From CALACW01 sp002431305 (GTDB lineage Bacteria > Bacillota > Clostridia > Oscillospirales > Acutalibacteraceae), in assembly GCA_937890355.1 (NCBI GenBank), contig CALACW010000037.1, forward strand, positions 1-64,000: 64,000 nucleotides of DNA, in the 5' to 3' direction. The position numbers and the translations under genes were made by a program. This document shows, piece after piece, positions 47,177 through 54,831 of this stretch. The notes below the pieces were generated by a model. It searched no databases. It was not told the DNA's origin and saw only the letters and a list, made by a program, of their open reading frames with translations. Within the stretch, counting starts at the first letter, position 1, and each line of letters starts with the position of its first letter.

Positions 47177-49915
47177 ATGCATAATATTATAAAAAAAGCG
47201 ATTGTTTTTCTGCTCACATTATGCCTTATTCTTTCGTCGGCTGTTTTTACGCCGATATTTGCACAGGATGAAAATCCGGTTTTGAACAACGAATATTCGG
47301 GGGATTATACCGGGATCGGAGCGGCGAGCACAAAGTGGTCGAGCGTTAGTAATTCATATGTTTACATTTCGGACGGTAATTTTGTCAGAGTGTATTTTTC
47401 AAACGGAAAACTTGCTGTTTCCGTTTCTGATTTGGACGGCAATGTTATTTCCGAAAAGGCACTTGACGCTCCGCTTCCACTTTTCGGAGGTTTTTTTGCA
47501 GGTGAAAAATATAACTTTGCTGTTTTTGGTCAGGACAACCCCGATGAATCCGACGAAGTAACGGTTGTAAGTGTTGTAAAGTATTCTAAGGATTTTAACA
47601 CGCTCGGTATATGCGATATTTCAGGAATAAATACGCATACGCCGTTTGATTCGGGATGTCTGCGTGTGGACGAGTACGACGGTATGCTGTATATTCATAC
47701 GTCGCATCTTATGTATACAAGTAAAGACGGACATAATCATCAGGCAAACATGACTTTTATGATTAATGAGGAATCAATGAGTCTGAATGATTCGGCAAGC
47801 AGGGTCTGGAATATAGAAACAGGATATGTCAGCCACTCGTTTAATCAATTTATAAAAGTTGATAATTCCGGCGTTTACAGAGTCGACCACGGTGACGCGA
47901 ACCCCCGTGCCGTAGTCCTCACGAAGGGCATGCTTGGTTCGGTTTCGGGTAAAGTCGGGGTGTTAACCCTCGTTGACATTGCCGGTAACGCCGGAGACAA
48001 TGAAACGGGTATCAGCGTCGGAGGCATGGAGATTACGGATTCGAATGTTCTTGTCTCATATTCAAAAACAGACAGAAATGAAAACGGATATTATTCAGAC
48101 TATCACGGAGATATTTATCTCGCTGTTGCCGATAAGAATTTAAATGCGGTTAATACGGTTAGAATAACGTCGTACGATTCTTCGGCGGCCGGATACACGC
48201 CGAGACTTGTTAAAATAAACGATAATCTTTTTGCCCTGATGTGGAACCGGAGAAGTAATGTTTCCGACGAGATTCAGACTGCGTATTGTTTTATTGATTC
48301 GAACGGAAATCGTATCGGAGATATTGAACACAGTAAATTTCTCGTTCTCTCCGACTGTCAGCCGACGGTTGATTCGCAGATGAACGTCGTATGGTACGCA
48401 GGCGACGGAAGCAGTTTAACGAACTATTATATTAATCCCGCATGTGCTCTCAAATCATTAAAAACCGGAGTATATTCTCATTCGTCTGCAAAAACGAAGG
48501 ATATAGAGCCGACCTGTACGAAATCTGGTATCAAGGGAATAAAATACTGTTCAGAATGTCATGCCGTATTGGACGAGGGCGAATATGCAGAACCTCTCGG
48601 TCATGATTTTTCTGACGGAGTATGTAAAAGATGCGGTATGCAAAGCCCGTGCGCGTGGTTTAAATCGTCGATTGACGAAGAAAATAATACGTATACGCTT
48701 ACTGTAGGCGCAAAAAATGCAGATTTTGCATCGTCTGTCGTAACCGGATTTACGATTCCGAACGGCTTATCTTTTTCCGAACTTAATATGCCTGATGACG
48801 CATGCTCGGGAAGTATACAGGCCGGTTCGAGCGGAAATTACCTTCAGCTGAGATTTATGCCCGACGGAAATGCCGAAAATCAATATATTTTTGCAGAGAT
48901 TGTTTTTAATATCGATACGCGTTTTGATAAATACAGCTTTGTTTCCGACTCGTCTGTTTCTCCGTTGTGGACGGAAAACGGAAAGGAAAATGTTTTTCTT
49001 TGGGCTGACTATACGGATTCCGACTCCGAAGCTCCGACAGAGTGCAGTCATGAAAAGACTGAGACCCGCGGTGAAACTGCACCGACATGCACGCAGAACG
49101 GAAGCACCGGAACTGTCGTCTGCTCATTGTGCGGAGAAGTTATTTCACAGCCTAAAGTAATTCCCGCGCTCGGACATTCGTTTGAAAACGGTATTTGTAC
49201 GGTCTGCTCGGCTGAGGAGCCGTCAACAAAGCCCGAGCCGGTAACAGATCCCGAGCCGTCAACAAATCCCGAGCCTGTAACAGACCCTGAACCCGTAACG
49301 AATCCTGAACCCGTAACAAATCCTGAGCCTGTAACAAAGCCTGAACCCGTAACGAATCCTGAACCCGTAACAAATCCTGAGCCTGTAACAAAGCCCGAGC
49401 CTGTAACAAAGCCCGAGCCTGTAACAAAGCCCGAGCCTGATACTTCGGTAACGGAAAAGCCTGACAATACCGAACCTTCGACGGATAATGACAAGCCTTC
49501 CGACAATGAAAACACGGGACTTGAAACCGTCAGCGGAAGCTATATTACGGTAGATTACGAGAATAAGATTATAAAGGTTAAACCTCCGAAAGCGGGCGGA
49601 ATCACACAGCAGGATTTTGATTCGCAGTTTGTTTCCTCCGTTTTGGATTCGGCACAGAGCTCACTGATAAAAAACGGCAATGTTCTTACGTTTTTCGATG
49701 AAAAATATGTAATAATAGTTATGGGCGACGTAAACTCCGACGGTAAAATAACCGCCGCGGACGCACGCACAATGCTCAGAATTGCTTCAAAGCTCGATAA
49801 TGCGAACTCTATGGGTCTGTCCGCCGGTGATTTGAATTCTGACGGTAAGATATCCGCGTCGGAAGCGAGAAGCGCACTGAGATTTTCAGCGAGACTCAGC
49901 CCCGAACTTTTTTAA
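47177..49915 (+). CDS. Secreted multidomain protein with type I dockerin
   Basis: 912 residues. Signal peptide about 1-30 (hydrophobic core, then PIFAQD). Residues about 35-440 look like repeated beta-rich blades and are not recognised. Two Cys-rich units follow: PTCTKSGIKG..YCSECH..LGHDF..CKRCG, and PTCTQNGSTG..CSLCGE..LGHSF..CTVC. Between them is a beta-sandwich-like stretch (about 495-610). Then 12 PEP-type hexapeptides form a linker, and a dockerin ends the protein with two calcium loops, GDVNSDGKITAADA near 848 and GDLNSDGKISASEA near 884. It should be exported and docked to a cohesin on a scaffold or the cell surface. No catalytic domain was recognised. The start at 47177 has AGGAGGG 6 nt upstream; upstream in-frame codons are inside the leuS terminator. 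Confidence 0.85.
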   Translation: MHNIIKKAIVFLLTLCLILSSAVFTPIFAQDENPVLNNEYSGDYTGIGAASTKWSSVSNSYVYISDGNFVRVYFSNGKLAVSVSDLDGNVISEKALDAPLPLFGGFFAGEKYNFAVFGQDNPDESDEVTVVSVVKYSKDFNTLGICDISGINTHTPFDSGCLRVDEYDGMLYIHTSHLMYTSKDGHNHQANMTFMINEESMSLNDSASRVWNIETGYVSHSFNQFIKVDNSGVYRVDHGDANPRAVVLTKGMLGSVSGKVGVLTLVDIAGNAGDNETGISVGGMEITDSNVLVSYSKTDRNENGYYSDYHGDIYLAVADKNLNAVNTVRITSYDSSAAGYTPRLVKINDNLFALMWNRRSNVSDEIQTAYCFIDSNGNRIGDIEHSKFLVLSDCQPTVDSQMNVVWYAGDGSSLTNYYINPACALKSLKTGVYSHSSAKTKDIEPTCTKSGIKGIKYCSECHAVLDEGEYAEPLGHDFSDGVCKRCGMQSPCAWFKSSIDEENNTYTLTVGAKNADFASSVVTGFTIPNGLSFSELNMPDDACSGSIQAGSSGNYLQLRFMPDGNAENQYIFAEIVFNIDTRFDKYSFVSDSSVSPLWTENGKENVFLWADYTDSDSEAPTECSHEKTETRGETAPTCTQNGSTGTVVCSLCGEVISQPKVIPALGHSFENGICTVCSAEEPSTKPEPVTDPEPSTNPEPVTDPEPVTNPEPVTNPEPVTKPEPVTNPEPVTNPEPVTKPEPVTKPEPVTKPEPDTSVTEKPDNTEPSTDNDKPSDNENTGLETVSGSYITVDYENKIIKVKPPKAGGITQQDFDSQFVSSVLDSAQSSLIKNGNVLTFFDEKYVIIVMGDVNSDGKITAADARTMLRIASKLDNANSMGLSAGDLNSDGKISASEARSALRFSARLSPELF
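49232..49441 (+). repeat. 18-bp tandem repeat coding for PEPVTx
   Basis: Eleven full 18-nt units plus a partial twelfth, in frame, encoding PEPVT followed by Asp, Asn or Lys (one PEPSTN). It is the flexible linker between the Cys-rich unit and the dockerin. Near-identical units make copy number prone to change. Confidence 0.92.
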
Positions 49916-49951
49916 GAATACTTTAACGGTATTCTAAATATATAAAGACAT

Positions 49952-49982
49952 CACCCCGAAAGTTCCTGATTCTTTCGGGGTG
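49952..49982 (+). terminator. Terminator after the dockerin protein
   Basis: Eleven-base perfect stem CACCCCGAAAG / CTTTCGGGGTG with a 9-nt loop; only a weak T stretch follows. A smaller AGAATAC/GTATTCT hairpin lies just before it. Confidence 0.75.
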
Positions 49983-50171
49983 TTAATGTTGTGATTTTTG
50001 TATTTTTGAGTTCGGACGGATTTAAAAAAAAACTAATGTATGGGTAAGTTATCTATATACTATATAATCAGAACATTATATATGTTTTCATTCTTTAATG
50101 AATTAGTCTATATAAAACGTGAAAAAATAAGATATTATCTCATTAAATAGTATATTACGGAGACATATCTT

Positions 50172-50393
50172 ATGATAAAGTTAAATGTTCTGAATCTGTT
50201 GGAACAAAAGGGAAAAACAAAGTATTGGCTGTATAAGCAAATGGGGATGAGCTATCAGAATTTCAGCCGTATGATTAACAATCAGACGAAATCGATACAG
50301 TACGATAATATCGAGGCGCTGTGCGTCATATTCTCATGCACGCCGAACGAATTGTTTACAATAACCGATGATGAAGAAGCCTCAAAGGGGTAA
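50172..50393 (+). CDS. Small Cro/CI-type HTH regulator
   Basis: 73 residues, almost entirely a helix-turn-helix domain: GKTKYWLYKQMGMSYQNFSR then IQYDNIEALCVIFSCTPNELF. Proteins of this size bind DNA as small repressors. It is 6 nt upstream of a recombinase-like gene and likely regulates that pair or itself. ACGGAG lies upstream at 50158-50163. Confidence 0.85.
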   Translation: MIKLNVLNLLEQKGKTKYWLYKQMGMSYQNFSRMINNQTKSIQYDNIEALCVIFSCTPNELFTITDDEEASKG

Positions 50394-50399
50394 TTAGAA

Positions 50400-51464
50400 T
50401 TGTCAGACAGAGCGATGACAGAAAGCCGAATATTCAGAGAGGAAGACAAACCGTACTGGACGGGTGAACTGCGCCATGTTCCGATACGCGGTCAGTTGAG
50501 CGTAGAGGTTTACACGGGCAGAAGAAAATCGGATGTCCGCGCGGTTTTATCTCGGCGCAGACGCGAGGTAAAAATTAATGACAAAATTATGATGAATCCT
50601 TTTCTGACATTTCCTGAGCTTGCCGGACTGTGCATGGATTTGATTGAAAATAAATCTGTACGTGATAATTTCGGCACGCTTGATTTTGTGACTCCCGATA
50701 TTCCCGCAGTGCTGGCAGGGGAGGATGACATTCTGTTCTGCGCAAACAGTTTACTGCTCTCGGGCAGAAATATGTCTGAGACTAAACAGTTTGTCATGTT
50801 TATTTATTCGTGCTTAAAACGTTATAAAGCCGTTATGGGGTTTACCGATATTCCGTCAAGAAATTTCGGAGTTTATATTCATGATAAAAATACTTTTGCG
50901 CCTGCTTATTTCAAAACAAACGAGAGAAACCGCGTAATGAAAGAAGCTCTGAGAATTTACGGTGAGTCAAAACCTTACTACAATCTCGGTTCTTCTGTCA
51001 TGTTTATGATGTATACCGGGCTTACCCCGGGAGAACTGGCTTCATTAAAGACCGACTCTTCAGACGGCGATTATTTGAAGGTTAATTCGGCGTGTATTTC
51101 TTTCCGCGGAGATTTTTCCGATTTGTCGGGCAATATTGACTTGCCGTTCGAACGCAGAATTCTGCTTACAAAATCGGCGAAAAATCTTATAGGAAAGGTG
51201 TTTGCATCACTGCCGAGATACGAGGAAATGAAAAATTCCGACGGAGCGTCAAGATTTAAAAGAAGTATCAGCGTTACGTATGACGCGGTGCTTAAAAATA
51301 CGATGCTGTATTCTAAGTATTCAAAATTCGGACTCGGAGTTTTGAGAAATACGTTTGCATTTAACTGCATTCGCAACGGTGTTGATATTTCTGAATTATC
51401 CGTAATGCTCGGTCATCCGAATGCCGAATTTACAAAAACCGTTTATTATTCGTATATAGATTAA
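50400..51464 (+). CDS. Tyrosine recombinase-like protein with degenerate active site
   Basis: 354 residues from TTG 50400 (AAGGGG 9 nt upstream; ATG 50415 is an alternative). The C-terminal part has the integrase fold: TGLTPGELASL (206-216), LRNTFAFNCIRNGV near 315-328, LGH (337-339) and Tyr349/Tyr350. But box I Arg, normally in TGLR-x-x-E, is Thr/Pro here (209-210), the His of HxxR is Gly, and the second His of RH is Asn; only Arg316, His339 and Tyr remain. It may be inactive in strand exchange and work as a DNA-binding protein, or be decaying. The N-terminal 150 residues are unlike usual SAM-like arm domains. No flanking attachment repeats were seen. Confidence 0.7.
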   Translation: MSDRAMTESRIFREEDKPYWTGELRHVPIRGQLSVEVYTGRRKSDVRAVLSRRRREVKINDKIMMNPFLTFPELAGLCMDLIENKSVRDNFGTLDFVTPDIPAVLAGEDDILFCANSLLLSGRNMSETKQFVMFIYSCLKRYKAVMGFTDIPSRNFGVYIHDKNTFAPAYFKTNERNRVMKEALRIYGESKPYYNLGSSVMFMMYTGLTPGELASLKTDSSDGDYLKVNSACISFRGDFSDLSGNIDLPFERRILLTKSAKNLIGKVFASLPRYEEMKNSDGASRFKRSISVTYDAVLKNTMLYSKYSKFGLGVLRNTFAFNCIRNGVDISELSVMLGHPNAEFTKTVYYSYID

Positions 51465-51466
51465 AT

Positions 51467-51506
51467 AAATCCCGAAACCGTATTTGACGCGCGGCTTCGG
51501 GTTTAT
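51467..51506. terminator. Bidirectional hairpin between convergent genes
   Basis: AAATCCCGAAACCG (51467-51480) with CGGCTTCGGGTTT (51492-51504), two mismatches, between the recombinase-like gene (+) and the GH3 gene (-). Confidence 0.75.
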
Positions 51507-51521
51507 TATTTGTATTAAAAA

Positions 51522-53906
51522 TCAGTATTCTGCGGTTTTGAGCGTGAGGGAAAGTATGCGTTTTACGCACGCTTCAAGGTCGGCTCTCGTGATTTTGCCC
51601 GAATCAAGGGCTTTTTTCAGTTCTTTCGGGTCGCCTTCGCCCATCTTCATGTCTCCGCCGGCGAGAATGTCGTCGGAATGTAAGCTTGCCGCGCCCCAGT
51701 CGGTCGTTACCATGCCGTCAAAGCCCCATTCGTTTCTGAGCATTTCGGTAAGAAGTTCATAGCTTTGAGACGTATGCTGACCGTTGATTCTGTTGTACGA
51801 GGACATAATGCACCATGGGTCGGCTTCTTTGACAACTATTTCAAAGCCTTTTAAATAAATCTCTCTTAACGCTCTTTCGGAAACTCTTGAATCGGTTTCA
51901 AAGCGGTTCGACTCTCTGTTATTGCAGGCGAAGTGCTTAACCGCCGCCGCGACTTTATTCGACTGAATACCGCGAACCTCCGCAGCACAGCACTTGCCTG
52001 CGAGAACGGGATCCTCGGAGAAGTACTCGAAGTTACGTCCGCACAGGGGATTCCTGTGAATGTTCATGGCGGGGGCGAGCCATACGCCGAGGTTATTCTC
52101 TCTGAGTTCGGCTCCGCCCGATTTGCCGACTTCATATATGAGGTCTGTGTTCCATGTGCATGCAAGGAGAGCAGCGCACGGCCATGCCGTGGTCGGAACG
52201 CCGGTTTTTTCGTCGAGTCTTACGCCCGCGGGACCGTCGGCTGTCGGAACGGCGGGAACGTTGAGTCTCTTAAGTCCGCCGAATGCGCCCGTGTTGCATA
52301 CGCCGGGCTGATTCTGATGACCGCCCGTGAACTCGATAAGCTCGTCGTCGGTAAACTGCTTTATAAATTCGTCAAGCGTAATGTTCTCGCCGATGTCGTC
52401 AAACATGACGGTTGTCTCGGGAGCCTTCGCGGGTGAAAGAACGTTTTTACCTGAGTGATATTTTTCCTCTCCCTGCGGAAGAGTTTCAAATGTGCCGTCT
52501 GACAACAGGCGTTTTTCGAGTTTATACGGACGTAAAAGCTCTGTCAGCTGTTTAACCGTAACGTCTGAATTAAGAATGTATTTATAATCTAATTCCTGTA
52601 CGTTTCTGACGCTGTTTCCGATAAAGAATTTGTACTCGCCCTTTTCGAGAATGTACGCCGATTTTTTGATTTTGCCGAGATCGTCGTAACTTGCCATGTC
52701 ATTTACGTCAAAGCAGAGCGTAACGGTCTCACTCTCGCCGGGGGAGAGGAGCTTAGTTTTCTTAAATGCGCCGAGTTCTTTCGCGGGTTTTAATAATATG
52801 CCCTGAGGCGCAGAGTAGTAAAGCTGTACAACTTCTTTGCCGGGAACCTTGCCCGTATTCTTTACGGTAACGACTGCGATTATTTTGCCGTCAGATTCAC
52901 CGCCGAACGCGCCGGAAAAATCGAACGAAGTATATGACAGTCCGAATCCGAATTCATAGCGAACCTTGTCGTACGCGCCGGGGATTGTCTCAAAATAGCG
53001 GTAGCCTACGTATATGTCGTCGAAATAATCGAGATGCTCAAAGCCCTCGGGGAATTCGGCGGCGTTCTGATAAAAGTCATATGATTTGGGAATGGTGTCG
53101 CCCATCTTGCCCGAGGGGTTAACGTCACCGCATATGATATCTGCGATTACGGCTCCGCCCTCGAGTCCGCCCTGGAATCCGTATATTAAAGCGGAAACGT
53201 TTTTATTCTCGGCGAAATTCTCGCAGTCCATGATTCCGCCCGAATTCAAAACGACAACGGTTTTTTCGAACGCGGAGGAAACCCTGTCGATAAGGCTTTT
53301 CTCAACGTCGGAAAGATAGTAGTCGTTCGGTGTTGCCTTTCGGTCTACGCCCTCTGCCGAAAAACGGCTTAAAGTGATAACCGCGGTGTCTGCGTTTTTC
53401 GACGCGTCGGAAATAAGCGAATCGGGAGCATCGGCTTCCGTCACGTGCATGCTTGCGAACGTGTCGTAAATTATATCGTCCTTTTCCTTGCAGAATGACA
53501 TGGCGTTGACTTTGTCCCATGTTCTCTCTATCTGCTCTCTCGTCGGAATTTTTTTGCTTTCTTCTTTTACGTATTCTTTATAGTAATCGACGCAGGGCAT
53601 GTATATTTTAACCTTGCCCTCTTTTTCTTTTTGGGCGAAGCCTTCGTATATATTTGTTACGTGCGAAGTGAAAACGTCTCCGCTTCCTCCGCCGCCCTTA
53701 ATGTATTCTATAGTCGCTTTGCCGAAGAGAGCGACGCGCGTTCCTCTCTTTAACGGCAGGGCGTTGTTTTCGTTTTTCAAAAGAACCATGCCCTCGCCCG
53801 CGGCCGTTCTGGAAAGAGCAATATGCTCCGTCGAACCCGTAACTTTTCTGCCGTTTTTTCCGAGCGGAATACACGGCTGATATCTGAATCTTGCGTACTT
53901 GTCCAT
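51522..53906 (-). CDS. Glycoside hydrolase family 3, inverted domain order
   Basis: 794 residues, no signal peptide. The order is reversed from normal GH3 enzymes: the alpha/beta sandwich comes first (GMVLLKNENNALPL near 39-52, ALFGKAT near 59), then a fibronectin III-like region (about 320-440), and the TIM-barrel-type domain last (about 505-790), with nucleophile Asp736 in VTTDWGA. KHFACNNRE near residue 655 is the barrel's substrate-binding block. This arrangement is known for Ruminococcus albus and Butyrivibrio beta-glucosidases. It likely cleaves cellodextrins or other beta-glucosides inside the cell. AGGAG is 8 nt upstream. Confidence 0.92.
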   Translation of the reverse strand: MDKYARFRYQPCIPLGKNGRKVTGSTEHIALSRTAAGEGMVLLKNENNALPLKRGTRVALFGKATIEYIKGGGGSGDVFTSHVTNIYEGFAQKEKEGKVKIYMPCVDYYKEYVKEESKKIPTREQIERTWDKVNAMSFCKEKDDIIYDTFASMHVTEADAPDSLISDASKNADTAVITLSRFSAEGVDRKATPNDYYLSDVEKSLIDRVSSAFEKTVVVLNSGGIMDCENFAENKNVSALIYGFQGGLEGGAVIADIICGDVNPSGKMGDTIPKSYDFYQNAAEFPEGFEHLDYFDDIYVGYRYFETIPGAYDKVRYEFGFGLSYTSFDFSGAFGGESDGKIIAVVTVKNTGKVPGKEVVQLYYSAPQGILLKPAKELGAFKKTKLLSPGESETVTLCFDVNDMASYDDLGKIKKSAYILEKGEYKFFIGNSVRNVQELDYKYILNSDVTVKQLTELLRPYKLEKRLLSDGTFETLPQGEEKYHSGKNVLSPAKAPETTVMFDDIGENITLDEFIKQFTDDELIEFTGGHQNQPGVCNTGAFGGLKRLNVPAVPTADGPAGVRLDEKTGVPTTAWPCAALLACTWNTDLIYEVGKSGGAELRENNLGVWLAPAMNIHRNPLCGRNFEYFSEDPVLAGKCCAAEVRGIQSNKVAAAVKHFACNNRESNRFETDSRVSERALREIYLKGFEIVVKEADPWCIMSSYNRINGQHTSQSYELLTEMLRNEWGFDGMVTTDWGAASLHSDDILAGGDMKMGEGDPKELKKALDSGKITRADLEACVKRILSLTLKTAEY

Positions 53907-53940
53907 ATAAAAACTCCTAAACAGTATTTTGCACTTGCAT

Positions 53941-53969
53941 TATAATGTATATTAATATTTAAATCAAGA
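53941..53969 (-). promoter_or_regulatory. Promoter of the GH3 gene
   Basis: On the minus strand TTGATT (53969-53964), 17-bp spacer, TATAAT (53946-53941), about 35 bp ahead of the start. Confidence 0.78.
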
Positions 53970-54021
53970 CTTATGTGCGTATTTATAAATGATTTTTTTC
54001 CGTCAAAATTCCTGAAAAGCG

Positions 54022-54050
54022 TTGAATAGTGCCGAACCTTGTTATATACT
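54022..54050 (+). promoter_or_regulatory. Promoter of mscL
   Basis: TTGAAT (54022-54027), 17-bp spacer, TATACT (54045-54050), 29 bp ahead of the mscL start. Confidence 0.75.
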
Positions 54051-54078
54051 GTAAAAAGTACATGACGGAGGTATAGAT

Positions 54079-54540
54079 ATGAAAAAGTTTTTTAATGAAT
54101 TTAAAGAATTTGCCATGAAGGGAAACATTGTAGACATGGCTTTGGGCGTTGTTATCGGTTCCGCATTCGGAAAAATCGTTTCCTCTCTTGTTTCCGATAT
54201 TATTACACCGCTTATCAGTCTGCTTACGGGCGAAGTTTCTCTCACGGGCCTTAAATATGTTTTTAAACCCGAAGCGCTCGACTCTGCGGGAAATGTTATT
54301 CAGCAGGAAATTGCGCTTAATTACGGAAATTTCATTCAGAGCGTTATTGATTTCCTTATAATTGCGCTGTCGATTTTCCTCGTACTTAAAATCGTGATGA
54401 GCGTTAAGAATAAGTTTGAAACGCTTATTAAAAAAGAAGAAGAGGCTAAAGAAGAGGAAGAGGAAAAAAAGCCTACGCAGGAGGAACTTCTCGAGGAAAT
54501 AAGAGACCTGATTAAAGCGCAGAACGAAAAAAAAGAATAA
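54079..54540 (+). CDS. mscL: Large-conductance mechanosensitive channel MscL
   Basis: 153 residues. FKEFAMKGNIVDMALGVVIGSAFGKIVSSLVSDI forms the conserved amphipathic helix and first transmembrane helix; a second helix is at about 92-113, followed by an acidic, Glu/Lys-rich cytoplasmic bundle ending in EELLEEIRDLI. It opens under membrane tension to release solutes. GGAGG lies 8 nt upstream. Confidence 0.97.
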   Translation: MKKFFNEFKEFAMKGNIVDMALGVVIGSAFGKIVSSLVSDIITPLISLLTGEVSLTGLKYVFKPEALDSAGNVIQQEIALNYGNFIQSVIDFLIIALSIFLVLKIVMSVKNKFETLIKKEEEAKEEEEEKKPTQEELLEEIRDLIKAQNEKKE

Positions 54541-54563
54541 AACGGTATTAAACAGATGTTACG

Positions 54564-54599
54564 GACGGAATCGGGGCAAAACCGAATCCGTCTTTTTTT
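54564..54599 (+). terminator. Terminator after mscL
   Basis: Stem GACGGAATCGG / CCGAATCCGTC with one mismatch and a short loop, followed by a run of T. Confidence 0.88.
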
Positions 54600-54724
54600 A
54601 TGTGAACGTTGTGTAAACTTTCGTCTTCGTAAGAGTTTATTCAAATTTAATCAACAGAATATACATTATTAAACTATAAAATAATGATAGAATGTTACGA
54701 AATGTTGACAGAAAATATTTATAA

Positions 54725-54753
54725 TTGACGAAAAATAGCGAATATGATATGAT
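54725..54753 (+). promoter_or_regulatory. Promoter of the acyl ligase-ACP operon
   Basis: TTGACG (54725-54730), 17-bp spacer, TATGAT (54748-54753). The rest of the 230-bp AT-rich space before the gene shows nothing else. Confidence 0.7.
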
Positions 54754-54831
54754 AATTGTGAAATTTGCAAAGAATAAGTATTAATTAATTATTAACACAT
54801 ATAAAATTTGTTTATTATTGAGGCGGATAAT

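Noticed and set aside
49232..49441. CRISPR-like periodic repeat
   Set aside because: Units are contiguous 18-mers without spacers and are in frame within a coding gene.
49048..49515. Open frame on the minus strand with repeated GSGFVT units
   Set aside because: It is the complement of the PEPVT tandem repeat in the dockerin gene; periodic DNA keeps several frames open, and there is no start site.
50172..51464. Prophage or integrative element
   Set aside because: Only the HTH and recombinase-like genes are present; no structural, replication or cargo genes and no flanking direct repeats were seen.
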